Made by a program: the position numbers and the translations under genes
Notes under the pieces: generated by a model
The model's database searches: none
What the model was told of the DNA's origin: nothing
What the model saw: only the letters and a program-made list of their open reading frames with translations
Part shown: in pieces, positions 33,544 to 42,851 of the stretch
How the letters are laid out: each line of letters starts with the position of its first letter
Numbering within the stretch: position 1 is the first letter of the stretch
Assembly: GCA_947258585.1 (NCBI GenBank)
Contig: CAMYIZ010000001.1
Coordinates: 1-49,514 of the forward strand
Source: an uncultured Haliea sp.
GTDB taxonomy: Bacteria; Pseudomonadota; Gammaproteobacteria; Pseudomonadales; Halieaceae
Length of the DNA stretch: 49,514 nucleotides
Direction of reading: 5' to 3'

Positions 33544-34062
33544 CTACAGCCTCCAGGAGCGGGCATAGTCGCTGATGACCCGGGCCACGGCTTCGCCTTC
33601 TGCGGAAACCAATCCCTGGTTAGTGAGGGTGCGACTCAGAAGATCAAATAACTGCTTCTGATCAATGTCCCGCTCGGCAAGGCGGCGCTGGTTGAGGGTG
33701 TAGCCTTGGACCAGGTGGTCCTTTAGAACCCGGGTAGCCCACTGTCGAAATTGTACACCGCGCTGAGACTTGACCCGGTAGCCTACGGAGATGATGACAT
33801 CGAGGTTGTAGTGATCAATCTCCCGTCGAACCTGGCGTTTGCCCTCCTGACGAACTATCCGGAATTTCCGGACAGTTGTCTCTTTCCCCAGCTCTCCTTC
33901 AGCGAACACGTTACCAACATGCTCATTGACAGTGCGTACGTCCTTGCCGAACAGCTCCGCCATCTGAGCCTGACTGAGCCAGACCGTCTCCTGATCCAGC
34001 GCCACCTCCAACTGCGCGCTGCCATCCGGGCTGGTGAATATCTGTACTTGTAAATCACTCAT
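33544..34062 (-). CDS. RhuM-family protein, probably truncated
   Basis: A 172-residue protein matching the N-terminal half of RhuM virulence-associated proteins: VWLSQAQMAELFGKDVRTVN is the helix-turn-helix-like segment, followed by EHVGNVFAEGELGKETTVRK, REIDHYNLDVIISVGYRVKS, GVQFRQWATRVLKDHLVQGY and NQRRLAERD. Full family members are about 330 residues; this one stops after DYARSWRL. The sequence past the stop continues only in other frames, so the gene is likely a fragment. RhuM proteins are common in genomic islands and defence regions, often near restriction systems; their biochemistry is not established. It sits beside an integrase fragment and a tRNA gene. Confidence 0.75.
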   Translation of the reverse strand: MSDLQVQIFTSPDGSAQLEVALDQETVWLSQAQMAELFGKDVRTVNEHVGNVFAEGELGKETTVRKFRIVRQEGKRQVRREIDHYNLDVIISVGYRVKSQRGVQFRQWATRVLKDHLVQGYTLNQRRLAERDIDQKQLFDLLSRTLTNQGLVSAEGEAVARVISDYARSWRL

Positions 34063-34204
34063 GGCTTCAGCACCTCACTGAGCCAGCTGCCGTCAACCTG
34101 TGACCGACAGTGTTGGGAATAGCCATATCCATTACTCCTCTCAGCGATAGTCACACACTTCGACCTCATAGGCATCGCCATTTTCGAATCAAAAGCAACC
34201 ACCA

Positions 34205-34498
34205 CTACCCGCTGCGCGCCCCAGTCCCATTGGTCCGGCTGCCAGCACCGAAGCTGCCGGGCACCACATTGGAGCGCCCACTGCGCAACTGATCCAGGTA
34301 AATTCCCCACCACTGCATCATTTCCCGCCGCTCGTCGAGGTAGCGGGCGTGGTGGGTATAGGCGGCCGGCACGCAGTTGCGCTCCATGTGGGACAGCTGG
34401 CGTTCGATCGCGTCCGGGTTGAAGCCGGTCTCGTTCAGGATGGAGGCCGCGGCGGTGGCGCGGAAGCCGTGGGGGACTGCCTTGCTCTTGCCGGGCAC
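34205..34498 (-). pseudogene. C-terminal fragment of a tyrosine integrase (P4-like)
   Basis: The reading PHGFRATAAASILNETGFNP, DAIERQLSHMERNCVPAAYT, YLDERREMMQWWGIYLD is the C-terminal catalytic region of P4-type tyrosine recombinases: the HxxR box, the second conserved His in QLSHMERN, and the Tyr-containing AAYTHHARYLDERR segment. The N-terminal two thirds, including the first catalytic Arg, are absent. The sequence upstream (34499-34599) is the secG/tRNA terminator and not integrase. The fragment points away from the adjacent tRNA-Leu gene, as expected for an element that used it as attachment site. Confidence 0.8.
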
Positions 34499-34524
34499 GG
34501 TGGCGCAACCTGGAACAGCAAGAA

Positions 34525-34554
34525 CGAAAAAAGCCCTGAAAAAAACAGGGCTTT
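34525..34554 (-). terminator. Rho-independent terminator after tRNA-Leu
   Basis: On the minus strand AAAGCCCTG, a T-rich seven-base loop and CAGGGCTTT form a 9-bp stem, followed by further Ts (TTTTCGTTC). It lies 46 bases past the tRNA 3' end and closes the transcript running from the ftsH-secG block. Confidence 0.82.
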
Positions 34555-34599
34555 ATCGGACAGTTCAGGATTCTCTGGGACGTTCCTGGATAACTCAAA

Positions 34600-34685
34600 T
34601 GGTGCCGAAGGCGGGACTTGAACCCGCACGAGCAATGCCCACCACCCCCTCAAGATGGCGTGTCTACCAATTCCACCACTTCGGC
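34600..34685 (-). tRNA. tRNA-Leu (anticodon GAG)
   Basis: An 86-base gene with encoded CCA. Acceptor arms GCCGAAG and CTTCGGC pair perfectly with discriminator A. The D-arm contains TGGTAGAC, the anticodon stem is CCATC/GGTGG with loop TTGAGGG, and the T-arm is GCGGGTTCAAGTCCCGC. A long variable arm is present, as in class II tRNAs. It follows secG, the usual gammaproteobacterial position of tRNA-Leu(GAG). Confidence 0.97.
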
Positions 34686-34711
34686 AAAACTATGAGGCTG
34701 TCAGCCTCCAA

Positions 34712-35083
34712 CTACAGTTCCGGCACATCGGCGCCAATGGGCTCCGCCGCCGGGTCGGCATTATCCACGGTTGGCAGGTCGGAATCCAGTACCGGAACAG
34801 CACGTTCTTCGGCGGCCGGTATGACCAGATCCAGGTCATCCACCACGCGTGTCTTCTGGGTCGCCAGCATGGCCAGGCCAAAGCTGGTGACAAAAAACAG
34901 CACGACCAGCCACGCGGTGGCCTTGGTCAGCGCGTTGGTGCTGCCGGCGCTGCCAAACAGGGTCTGGGAAGCACCCGCACCGAAGGAGGCGCCGACGTCC
35001 GCGCCCTTGCCCTGCTGCAGCATGATAAGGCCGATAATGGCCAGCGCTATCAGCAGATGCACTATGAGAATAATCTGTTCCAT
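34712..35083 (-). CDS. secG: Preprotein translocase subunit SecG
   Basis: A 123-residue inner-membrane protein with two helices (about 3-23 and 53-71) flanking the conserved loop LMLQQGKGADVGASFGAGAS and TLFGSAGSTNALTKATAWL. The acidic C-terminal tail (EERAVPVLDSDLPTVDNADP) is a common variable extension. SecG assists SecYE and SecA in protein export. It lies 41 bases after tpiA and just before tRNA-Leu on the same strand. Confidence 0.96.
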   Translation of the reverse strand: MEQIILIVHLLIALAIIGLIMLQQGKGADVGASFGAGASQTLFGSAGSTNALTKATAWLVVLFFVTSFGLAMLATQKTRVVDDLDLVIPAAEERAVPVLDSDLPTVDNADPAAEPIGADVPEL

Positions 35084-35124
35084 AACACCTTTGCCCGCGA
35101 GGGCTTCCTGATCATTGTATCCGT

Positions 35125-35877
35125 TTACTGTCGCGCGCCGGCGGCGGCAACAATATTCCGGAATTCATCGGCATCCAGGGATGCCCCACCTACCAGGCCG
35201 CCGTCGATATCCGGCTGCCCAAACAATTCCGCCGCGTTCGCGGCCCTCACGCTGCCGCCGTACAGCACCCGCATGGCGGCGGGATCTGCCCCGGCAATCT
35301 CGGCCAGCTGCTCGCGGATGAACACGTGCATGCCCTGGGCCTCCCCGGGCGTAGCCGTCAGCCCGGTACCGATAGCCCAGACCGGCTCATAGGCAATCAC
35401 GACCTGCTTCAGCGCCGCCTGGCCTGCGAGGGCGCCGCGCAACTGTCGCGTTACCACGTACTCCGCTTCACCCGCCTCGCGCTCTTCCTGGGTCTCACCC
35501 ACACAGACCACCGGCAGTAAACCGGCCTGCAGGGCGGCGGCCAGCTTGGCCGCTACCAGGTCGTCGGATTCGCCGTGGTACTGGCGCCGCTCGGAGTGGC
35601 CGAGAATGACCCAGCGACAGCCGATATCCTGCAACATCTCCGCGGAAATCTCACCGGTAAAGGCGCCGGCTGCCATGTGGCTGCAGTCCTGGGCGCCAAC
35701 GCCGACAGCGCTGTCCGCGCACAGGGCAAACGCCTGCTGCAGGTGCACATAGGCCGGGCACACCACCACCTCAGCGGGGCTCGCGCCCACTCCCCTGACG
35801 ATCTCCGTCAGTAACTGCCTGACGCTCGCACGGGAGCCGTGCATCTTCCAGTTGCCCATGACTAGCGGTCGACGCAT
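35125..35877 (-). CDS. tpiA: Triosephosphate isomerase
   Basis: A 250-residue TIM-barrel enzyme interconverting dihydroxyacetone phosphate and glyceraldehyde 3-phosphate. The catalytic residues are seen in order: Lys in MGNWKMHGS, His in VILGHSERRQY, Glu in VIAYEPVWAIGTG, then the phosphate-binding VLYGGSV and GGLVGGASL. Length is normal. It lies between glmM and secG, as in many Pseudomonas-like gammaproteobacteria. Confidence 0.97.
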   Translation of the reverse strand: MRRPLVMGNWKMHGSRASVRQLLTEIVRGVGASPAEVVVCPAYVHLQQAFALCADSAVGVGAQDCSHMAAGAFTGEISAEMLQDIGCRWVILGHSERRQYHGESDDLVAAKLAAALQAGLLPVVCVGETQEEREAGEAEYVVTRQLRGALAGQAALKQVVIAYEPVWAIGTGLTATPGEAQGMHVFIREQLAEIAGADPAAMRVLYGGSVRAANAAELFGQPDIDGGLVGGASLDADEFRNIVAAAGARQ

Positions 35878-35930
35878 TAACTGCCCCCGGCGGCAAAACG
35901 GGCGGCAATGTTACCCAAGTTGCCAGACTC

Positions 35931-37289
35931 TTACAAGGCGGAACGCAGGGCGGCGGCGACGTCTGTCGCCAGGCCCTGGCAGAGGCGCTCGACCTCCACG
36001 GCATCCTCACCCTCCACCATCACCCGCACCAGCGGCTCGGTGCCCGAGGGGCGCAACAATACCCTGCCCCGGCTGGACAATGCTTCCTCCGTGGCCTTAA
36101 CCGCTGCCGCCACCGCGGGCAGCTCGGCAAGATCGAAACGGCCGTTGACCGGCACATTGATCATGGTCTGCGGGCACTTGCGCAGGCCGGAGCGCAACTC
36201 TGCCATGCTGCGCCCGGATTCCCGTAGCGCCACCAGCACCTGCAGGGCCGCCACGATGCCGTCGCCGGTGGTCGTGTGATCGGCGCAGATGATGTGGCCC
36301 GACGACTCGCCGCCCAGGCGCCAGCCGCGAGCTTCCATCAACTCCTTCACATAGCGGTCGCCGACCCGGGCGCGGACGAACTCGAGACCGAGGTCGCGCA
36401 GGGCCAGCTCCAGGCCGAGGTTGGACATCAGGGTGCCAACCACCCCGGATTCCGCACTGCCGTTCACGGCACGGTGGGTTGCGATGATATACAGCAGCTC
36501 GTCGCCGTCCACGAGGGCGCCGTCCACGTCGATAAACAGCACCCGGTCGCCATCGCCGTCGAAGGCGATGCCGAGATCGGCGCCGCTCTCCCGCACCAGG
36601 GCCGACAGCTGGGCGGTATCGGTCGAGCCCACGCCTTCATTGATGTTGTAGCCGTCGGGCTTCACACCCATGCTCACCACCTCGGCGCCGAGCTCGGCCA
36701 GCACATTGGGGGCGATGTGGTAGGTTGCACCGTGGGCACAGTCGACCGCGATCTTCAGGCCGCGCAGGCTGAAGCTGTCCGGCACCGTGGCCTTGCAGAA
36801 TTCGATATAGCGGCCGGCGGCGTCCGCCACCCGCACCACCTTGCCGATATCGCGGGAGGGCACCACCACCAGGTCGCAATCCAGCTCCCGCTCTATGGCA
36901 TGCTCGATGTCGTCGGCGAGTTTGGAGCCCTGGGAGGAAAAGAACTTGATGCCGTTGTCGTAGTAGGGATTGTGCGAGGCGCTGATGACGATGCCGGCGA
37001 CCGCGTTCTGGGTGCGGGTCATCAGGGCCACCGCCGGCGTCGGCATTGGCCCCAGCAATTTCACGTCCACTCCAGCGGCAACAAGACCCGCCTCCAGGGC
37101 GGATTCGAACATGTACCCGGAGACGCGGGTGTCCTTGCCGATGATCACGGTATTGTGGCCGCCACCGCGCGCCTCTCGCGCGAACACGCGGCCACAGGCC
37201 CAGCCCAGTTTTAACATGAAGTCGGGCGTTATCGGGGCCTCACCCACCATGCCCCGGATACCGTCTGTGCCGAAATACTGTCTGCTCAC
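35931..37289 (-). CDS. glmM: Phosphoglucosamine mutase
   Basis: A 452-residue enzyme converting glucosamine 6-phosphate to glucosamine 1-phosphate for peptidoglycan and LPS synthesis. It starts [13 protein letters not shown]. The phospho-serine loop is [15 protein letters not shown] (Ser105), the Mg site [10 protein letters not shown], the sugar loop GGESSGHI and the phosphate-binding end [16 protein letters not shown] chose GTG at 37289, which overlaps the folP stop (GTGA) and gives the family's usual [10 protein letters not shown] start; an in-frame GTG at 37301 would add four residues. Confidence 0.95.
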   Translation of the reverse strand: MSRQYFGTDGIRGMVGEAPITPDFMLKLGWACGRVFAREARGGGHNTVIIGKDTRVSGYMFESALEAGLVAAGVDVKLLGPMPTPAVALMTRTQNAVAGIVISASHNPYYDNGIKFFSSQGSKLADDIEHAIERELDCDLVVVPSRDIGKVVRVADAAGRYIEFCKATVPDSFSLRGLKIAVDCAHGATYHIAPNVLAELGAEVVSMGVKPDGYNINEGVGSTDTAQLSALVRESGADLGIAFDGDGDRVLFIDVDGALVDGDELLYIIATHRAVNGSAESGVVGTLMSNLGLELALRDLGLEFVRARVGDRYVKELMEARGWRLGGESSGHIICADHTTTGDGIVAALQVLVALRESGRSMAELRSGLRKCPQTMINVPVNGRFDLAELPAVAAAVKATEEALSSRGRVLLRPSGTEPLVRVMVEGEDAVEVERLCQGLATDVAAALRSAL

Positions 37290-38170
37290 TGTCGCCCCCA
37301 CTCTCTCATTGCCGCGAACATAGCCAGCGCATCGACCGTCGCCGCCACATCGTGAGCACGCACTATAGCCGCACCCCGCTCAACTGCAAGCACCGCCAGT
37401 GCCAGGCTGGCGGGCAGCCGATCGCCGGCGGGTCGCTCCGGATCATCCCGCGCCAGAACCTTGCCAATCAGCGACTTGCGTGACAGGCCCACCAGCAGCG
37501 GCAGGCCCTCCAGCGCCAGTTCCGGCAGGCGATCCAGCAACTGGAAATTGTGCGCCACGGACTTGCCGAAGCCGAAGCCCGGGTCCAGCAGCAGGCGCCG
37601 GCGATCAATACCGGCCGCCGCACAGGCGGTGATCCGCTGCGCCAGGAAGCTGCGCACCTCGGCGACAACATCGGCGTAGCGGGGCGCCGCCTGCATGGTG
37701 TCGGGCTGGCCCTGCATGTGCATCAGGCACACCGGCAGGCCGGTGCCAGCGGCGGCCTCCAGCGCGCCCTCGCGAGTGAGTGCCCGCACATCGTTGATCA
37801 GCCCGGCGCCGAGGGCGGCGGCCTCGCGCATGACTGCGGCACTGCTGGTGTCCACGGAAATGACAACATCCAGTTCCGCCGCCACCCGTTCGACCAGGGG
37901 CAGGACCCGATCCTGCTCTTCCTGCAGGGATACCGGGTTGGCACCTGGCCGGGTGGACTCACCACCGATATCGAGTATGGCCGCACCTTCTTCACAGAGC
38001 GCGCGGGCATGGGCAAAGGCCCGCTCCAGGTCCAGGGCGCCGTTGCGATAGAGCGCGCCGCCGTCGGAGAAGGAATCGGGGGTGGTGTTGACGATACCCA
38101 TGACCAGCGGGCGGGAGAGATCAAGAAAACGCCCGGCACAATCAAGGGCCGGGCGCTGGGGGATGCTCAT
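37286..38170 (-). CDS. folP: Dihydropteroate synthase
   Basis: A 294-residue folate-pathway enzyme joining p-aminobenzoate to the pterin diphosphate, and the target of sulfonamides. Motifs are [63 protein letters not shown] and the closing [13 protein letters not shown]. The ATG at 38170 begins [19 protein letters not shown] and leaves 13 bases after ftsH. The longer in-frame reading upstream would be inside ftsH and shows no family similarity. It overlaps glmM by 4 bases. Confidence 0.95.
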   Translation of the reverse strand: MSIPQRPALDCAGRFLDLSRPLVMGIVNTTPDSFSDGGALYRNGALDLERAFAHARALCEEGAAILDIGGESTRPGANPVSLQEEQDRVLPLVERVAAELDVVISVDTSSAAVMREAAALGAGLINDVRALTREGALEAAAGTGLPVCLMHMQGQPDTMQAAPRYADVVAEVRSFLAQRITACAAAGIDRRRLLLDPGFGFGKSVAHNFQLLDRLPELALEGLPLLVGLSRKSLIGKVLARDDPERPAGDRLPASLALAVLAVERGAAIVRAHDVAATVDALAMFAAMREWGRQ

Positions 38171-38183
38171 GGAACGAGAGGCG

Positions 38184-40112
38184 TCAGTGTTCGCCGGCCG
38201 GGCCGCCGATGGGACTGCCGGCTTCGCCTTCCTTGCCCTTGCTGGCGCGGGAATCGGGCTTGCTGCCCCCGGCACTGCCGCCCCAGTCACTAGGCTCACG
38301 GGGGGTACGCCCTTCCATGATGTCGCCGATCTGGTCGGCATCAATGGTTTCGTACAACATCAGGGCATCGGCCATCGCGTGCAGCTTGTCGATATTTTCC
38401 TCGAGGATGCGCTGGGCGGTGGCGTAGCACTCATCGATGATGCGCCGCACTTCCTCGTCAATGACCTTGGCCGTTTCCCCGGAGATGGATTTGTTCTGGT
38501 GCCCGGCGGAACGACCGAGGAACACTTCCTCTTCCGCTTCGTCGTACATCAGGGGCCCCAGCTTTTCCGACAGGCCCCACTTGGTCACCATCTTGCGGGC
38601 GATTTCCGTGGCGCGCTGGATATCGTTGGACGCGCCGGTGGTGACACCGTCCTTGCCCAGGGTCATCTCCTCGGCGATGCGGCCACCGAACAGGCTGCAG
38701 ATCTGGCTGATGATATGGCGTTTGCTGTGGCTGTAGCGGTCCTCTTCCGGCAGGAACATGGTCACCCCCAGGGCGCGCCCGCGGGGAATGATACTGACCT
38801 TGTACACCGGGTCATGCTCCGGCACCAGGCGACCGACAATGGCGTGGCCCGCCTCGTGGTAGGCAGTATTGCGCTTCTCCTTCTCGGACATGACCATGGA
38901 TTTGCGCTCGGCGCCCATCATGATCTTGTCCTTGGCCAGCTCGAACTGGGTCATGCCCACCGTGCGCACCCCGGCCCGGGCCGCAAACAGGGCGGCTTCA
39001 TTCACCAGGTTGGCGAGGTCGGCACCGGAGAATCCGGGCGTACCACGGGCAATCCGCGCGGGCACAACGTCCTCTGCCAGCGGCACCTTGCGCATGTGCA
39101 CCTTGAGAATTTGCTCGCGACCGCGGATGTCGGGCAGGCCCACCACGACCTGGCGGTCGAAGCGACCGGGGCGCAGCAGCGCCGGATCCAGTACATCGGG
39201 GCGGTTGGTCGCGGCAATCACGATGACGCCGTCATTCACCTCGAAACCGTCCATCTCCACCAGCAACTGGTTCAGGGTCTGTTCGCGCTCGTCGTGTCCA
39301 CCGCCCAGGCCGGCGCCGCGATGGCGGCCCACAGCGTCGATCTCGTCGATGAAGATAATGCAGGGGGCCTGCTTCTTGGCCTGGTCGAACATGTCCCGAA
39401 CCCGGGAGGCACCGACGCCGACAAACATCTCGACGAAGTCGGAACCGGAAATCGAGAAAAAGGGCACCTTGGCTTCGCCGGCGATCGCCTTGGCCAACAG
39501 GGTTTTACCCGTGCCGGGCTGGCCGACCATGAGCACGCCGCGGGGAATGCGGCCGCCCAGCTTCTGGAAGCGGCCGGGATCGCGCAGGAACTCCACCAGT
39601 TCCTGCACGTCTTCCTTGGCCTCATCGACACCCGCCACATCGGCGAAGGTCGTAGTGATCTGGTCTTCGCCGAGCAGCCGTGCCTTGCTCTTGCCAAAGC
39701 TCATCGGGCCGCCACGGCCCCCCGCGCCGCCCTGCATCTGGCGCATGAAGAACATGAATACGGCGATAATGATCAGGATCGGGAAGCTGGCCACCAGCAG
39801 TTGGGTCCACACGCTCTGCTGCTCCGGCTTGCGGCCGATGACCTCGACATTGTGCTGCAGGAGATCGTCGATCAGCTTGGGATCCTCGACCATCGGGCGA
39901 ATGGTCTCGAAGCGACTGCCATCGAAACGCTCACCGTTGATGGTCAGGCCGTCCACCACGACCTTCTTGATCTGGTCGCGCTGGATCTCCTGGATGAACT
40001 CGGAGTAACCGACCTGCTGGGTCGGGCTCTGCATGTTGAAGTTGTTGAATACCGACAGCAGAACCGCCGCAATCACCAGCCATAACAATAAATTTTTCGC
40101 CATATCATTCAA
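38184..40112 (-). CDS. ftsH: ATP-dependent membrane zinc protease FtsH
   Basis: A 642-residue inner-membrane AAA+ protease. Two membrane helices (about 7-23 and 103-123) flank a periplasmic domain. Then come Walker A GQPGTGKT (197-204), Walker [11 protein letters not shown] (251-260), the second region of homology [20 protein letters not shown] and the zinc site HEAGH (419-423). A Gly/Ser/Lys-rich tail follows. It degrades misfolded membrane proteins and regulatory substrates. The start [11 protein letters not shown] matches the longer E. coli form; an ATG three codons later is also possible. It is the second gene of the rlmE-ftsH pair. Confidence 0.97.
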   Translation of the reverse strand: MNDMAKNLLLWLVIAAVLLSVFNNFNMQSPTQQVGYSEFIQEIQRDQIKKVVVDGLTINGERFDGSRFETIRPMVEDPKLIDDLLQHNVEVIGRKPEQQSVWTQLLVASFPILIIIAVFMFFMRQMQGGAGGRGGPMSFGKSKARLLGEDQITTTFADVAGVDEAKEDVQELVEFLRDPGRFQKLGGRIPRGVLMVGQPGTGKTLLAKAIAGEAKVPFFSISGSDFVEMFVGVGASRVRDMFDQAKKQAPCIIFIDEIDAVGRHRGAGLGGGHDEREQTLNQLLVEMDGFEVNDGVIVIAATNRPDVLDPALLRPGRFDRQVVVGLPDIRGREQILKVHMRKVPLAEDVVPARIARGTPGFSGADLANLVNEAALFAARAGVRTVGMTQFELAKDKIMMGAERKSMVMSEKEKRNTAYHEAGHAIVGRLVPEHDPVYKVSIIPRGRALGVTMFLPEEDRYSHSKRHIISQICSLFGGRIAEEMTLGKDGVTTGASNDIQRATEIARKMVTKWGLSEKLGPLMYDEAEEEVFLGRSAGHQNKSISGETAKVIDEEVRRIIDECYATAQRILEENIDKLHAMADALMLYETIDADQIGDIMEGRTPREPSDWGGSAGGSKPDSRASKGKEGEAGSPIGGPAGEH

Positions 40113-40271
40113 CGCTGTTTCCTCACCAATGAACCACCCTCCCGAGGGTGGACGTGACAGCCTGTTTCTCCAAGATTATAGCCGGTTATACGGATGGGCC
40201 CGGAAAGAGGCTCACTGCAGCGGCAGACAAAGAACTCCAATGTACACTACATGGGTCCTTCGCTCCACGTT

Positions 40272-40910
40272 TCAACCCTCGCCGGTGCCGCCACGGAAAT
40301 CCCGTGCCACGAGGTACACTTCGCGAGAGCGTGGCCGCGATGCCTTGGGTTTGCGGGTCAGCACCTTGCCAAACAGCTCCCGGGAGTCGCGAAAAATCTC
40401 GTCGAAACCCTCGCCGTGGAACACCTTGGCCACGAACGACCCGCCCGGAGCGAGCACCTGCCGCGCCATGTCCAGGGCCAGCTCCACCAGGTACATAGAC
40501 CGCGGCTGGTCGACCGCGTTCACTCCACTCATGTTGGGCGCCATGTCGGAGATGACCACATCCACCGGGGCGCCGCCCAGGGCCTCGAGAACCTGGTCGA
40601 ATACCGCATCCTCGGTAAAGTCACCGAGGACAAATTCCACCCCCGCGATACTGTCCATGGGCAGGATGTCCGAGGCCACCACGCGGCCGTGGTGGCCAAC
40701 CAGCTGCACCGCCACCTGGGACCAGCCCCCGGGGGCGCTGCCCAGGTCAAGCACTGTCATGCCCGGCTTCAGCAAACGGTCTTTTTCCTGTATTTCCAAC
40801 AACTTGTAGCAGGCCCGGGAGCGGTAACCGTCGCGCTGCGCACGCTGGACGTAGGGATCGTTGCGGTGCTCCCTGAGCCACGCCTTGCTGGAGGATGTCT
40901 TTTTGGCCAT
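40272..40910 (-). CDS. rlmE: 23S rRNA 2'-O-methyltransferase (U2552)
   Basis: A 212-residue SAM-dependent methyltransferase. It begins [15 protein letters not shown]; the reading frame stays open upstream, but the added residues show no family similarity. Catalytic K-D-K-E residues are all visible: Lys in [11 protein letters not shown], Asp in [11 protein letters not shown], Lys in [11 protein letters not shown] and Glu in RSREVYLVA. The SAM loop is [15 protein letters not shown]. It methylates U2552 during large-subunit maturation. It is divergent from yhbY and upstream of ftsH, as in E. coli. Confidence 0.95.
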   Translation of the reverse strand: MAKKTSSSKAWLREHRNDPYVQRAQRDGYRSRACYKLLEIQEKDRLLKPGMTVLDLGSAPGGWSQVAVQLVGHHGRVVASDILPMDSIAGVEFVLGDFTEDAVFDQVLEALGGAPVDVVISDMAPNMSGVNAVDQPRSMYLVELALDMARQVLAPGGSFVAKVFHGEGFDEIFRDSRELFGKVLTRKPKASRPRSREVYLVARDFRGGTGEG

Positions 40911-41031
40911 GAATGCCCTTGCTGTCCCGGCGACTTGCCGGCGATGGTGGTGGATGCCAGAACTAGGCGTCAGGCCACTGCTTGTGTAGACTGTGCGCCC
41001 CCGAAACTCGCCATTGTAACGCGGAAACCCC

Positions 41032-41346
41032 ATGAGCAAGAAAGCCAGTCTGGACCAAAGGCAACTGCGCGCCATCGGCCACAAGCTGAAGCCTGTGGTC
41101 ACGGTGGCGGGAAACGGCCTCAGCGACAATGTGCTGCAGGAAGTTCGCCGCGCCCTGGGAGACCACGAGCTGATCAAGGTAAAGATCGCGGTCGGCGACC
41201 GTGACGCCCGCGCCAGCGTTACCGAGGCCCTGTGCGCCGAGACCGGCGCCACTCTGGTACAGAGCATCGGCAATATCGTGCTCCTGCTGAAACGGGCCAA
41301 GCAGCCCGATCCGCGGCTGTCCAACCTGATGCGCGCCCTGAGCTGA
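41032..41346 (+). CDS. yhbY: YhbY-type CRM-domain RNA-binding protein
   Basis: A 104-residue single CRM-domain protein: [20 protein letters not shown] holds the GxxG-like RNA-binding loop, followed by [15 protein letters not shown] and [19 protein letters not shown]. YhbY proteins associate with pre-50S ribosomal particles. Divergent from rlmE with a 121-base gap, the standard gammaproteobacterial arrangement. Confidence 0.94.
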   Translation: MSKKASLDQRQLRAIGHKLKPVVTVAGNGLSDNVLQEVRRALGDHELIKVKIAVGDRDARASVTEALCAETGATLVQSIGNIVLLLKRAKQPDPRLSNLMRALS

Positions 41347-41536
41347 GCTGGAGTTTAGCCAACTGCCCCCGGCACGACCCCGCCGGCAGCCACGCAACGG
41401 TAAAACCTTGCATACCGCCACCGCTTAATCGACCGCGGCGGCAGCCAATGCCGGCCATTCTGCCAATCCACTATTCCCTCGCCGCCGGCGCTGCTCTCTA
41501 ATTGGACCCACCATCCCCTGCAGCGAAGGTCTTCTC

Positions 41537-42376
41537 ATGTCCGAGACAAACGTACCCGGCTATACCGCCAACCAGCGCCTCCTCGACCCCCGCAAGCTGG
41601 GCACCACCACCATGCTCAGCAGCACCTCGAAATACCTCAACCATCCCCGGCTGCGGCACTGGATGGCGGTTGAGAGCCTGCGCCGCAATGGTCCCGACAT
41701 GGACCACTACGGCGGCCCACTGGAAATCATCGATATTTTCCGCGAGCTGGACGACGTCGACGAAATCAACCGCCTGTTCGCCGCGGCGCGCGAGCGTGAC
41801 CCGGCGCTGGACGAGTGGTTCGAGGCACGCTTCCTGGTGCCCCACGATCTCGAGGCACTGGCCCGACTGCCCGAGGGCACGCTGGGCCGTGAATACCAGA
41901 AAATGCTCGCCGAGCAGGGCCTGCAGGCGGATTTCCTGCCCTTCGCCAGCACGGCCACCGACTACGACTACTTCCACCGCCGCCACAGCCAGACCCACGA
42001 CATCGAGCACCTGGTCGTCGGCTATCGCTACGATCCGCTCGGGGAATTCGCCCTCGTAGCCGCCCGCGCCACCAACATGCTGAACGTGTTGGGACAGGAG
42101 CTCGCCGAGCACGTATCGGTGGTATCCAACCTGCTGCTGGGCAGCGGAATAGCCCGTTTCGGTTGCCACTACCCGCACTTGCTGCCGCCGCTGTACAAGG
42201 CCCTGGGGGAGGGACAGCGCATCGGCAGCAGTCTGAAAATACCGCTGTTCATGCCCCGCTACGAGGACATGTTCGAGTGGACCATAGCAGAGGTGCGCGA
42301 TCACCTGGGCGTGGCGCACGGGCCTGACTTTGAGGACACCATGTGGTCGCTGGGGGAGTACTTTGACGCGGCCTGA
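41537..42376 (+). CDS. Coq4-family ubiquinone biosynthesis protein
   Basis: A 279-residue protein with the Coq4 zinc motif HDIEH in QTHDIEHLVVGYRYDPLGEF. The N-terminal block (TSKYLNHPRLRHWMAVESLR) and GTLGREYQKMLAEQGL also match the family. Coq4 organises the ubiquinone-synthesis complex in mitochondria, and bacterial homologues have been linked to quinone metabolism. The C-terminal helices around LGQELAEHVSVVSNLLLGSG and ALGEGQRIGSSLKIPLFMPR are characteristic of bacterial members. GAAGG seven bases upstream supports the start. No other ubi genes are nearby. Confidence 0.82.
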   Translation: MSETNVPGYTANQRLLDPRKLGTTTMLSSTSKYLNHPRLRHWMAVESLRRNGPDMDHYGGPLEIIDIFRELDDVDEINRLFAAARERDPALDEWFEARFLVPHDLEALARLPEGTLGREYQKMLAEQGLQADFLPFASTATDYDYFHRRHSQTHDIEHLVVGYRYDPLGEFALVAARATNMLNVLGQELAEHVSVVSNLLLGSGIARFGCHYPHLLPPLYKALGEGQRIGSSLKIPLFMPRYEDMFEWTIAEVRDHLGVAHGPDFEDTMWSLGEYFDAA

Positions 42377-42404
42377 GGCTGTCGCCGGCCACCGGTCCTG
42401 AATC

Positions 42405-42426
42405 GCGGGAGAGCCGTCGCTCCCGC
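42405..42426 (+). terminator. Hairpin after the Coq4-like gene
   Basis: GCGGGAG and CTCCCGC form a 7-bp stem with an eight-base loop, 28 bases after the stop. No T-run follows, so termination would be partial or Rho-dependent. Confidence 0.38.
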
Positions 42427-42454
42427 CCGGGACTTCCCGTCCGGGACTTCCCAT
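42427..42454. repeat. Two tandem 14-bp units
   Basis: CCGGGACTTCCCGT is followed directly by CCGGGACTTCCCAT, one mismatch apart. Each unit contains the near-palindrome GGGACTTCCC. The pair sits immediately after the hairpin and 56 bases before the next start codon. Confidence 0.7.
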
Positions 42455-42509
42455 CTGCGTACCCGGCCGCTAGGATTGGCCGCTGACTCACAGCGGACAC
42501 GTACTACCC

Positions 42510-42851
42510 ATGGGAGACGTACTGAATTTTCCCTCCCAGCGAGCCCAGGGCATCGCGTGGCTGGACCGTGAACTGCGCAAGTTGCTGGCCGCACGCGGCG
42601 CAGACCAGGAGCTGATCGACTTCGCCGCCACCCAGCTCACGGCCATTTATTCCGAACTGAGCGAGTCAGAGCAGCAGAGCATTACCATCAGCCTGCCACC
42701 TGGTCTGGGTAGCGCAGAGCGCGAGCAACTCTACCACGCGATCAACGAAGGCCTGTCCAGTATGCGCCGGGAGAACCACTCCCTGCTGGTGCGCCTGATG
42801 GCGCGCCTGATCCTGACGGAACTGAAGCTGTTCCAGCACGAGCGGGACTAG
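42510..42851 (+). CDS. Small soluble protein preceding the polysaccharide genes, function unknown
   Basis: A 113-residue, mostly helical, acidic protein (MGDVLNFPSQRAQGIAWLDR, LAARGADQELIDFAATQLTA, REQLYHAINEGLSSMRRENH, LMARLILTELKLFQHERD). It has no signal, membrane helix or known motif. The upstream ribosome-binding site is weak. Its TAG stop overlaps the GTG start of the flippase gene by one base, implying coupled translation and perhaps a regulatory or assembly role in the polysaccharide pathway. I do not recognise a family. Confidence 0.66.
   Translation: MGDVLNFPSQRAQGIAWLDRELRKLLAARGADQELIDFAATQLTAIYSELSESEQQSITISLPPGLGSAEREQLYHAINEGLSSMRRENHSLLVRLMARLILTELKLFQHERD

Noticed and set aside
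38082-40085. Plus-strand open frame (667 residues) across folP and ftsH
   Set aside because: Antisense to ftsH, whose Walker and HEAGH motifs are intact. The composition is that of a shadow frame.
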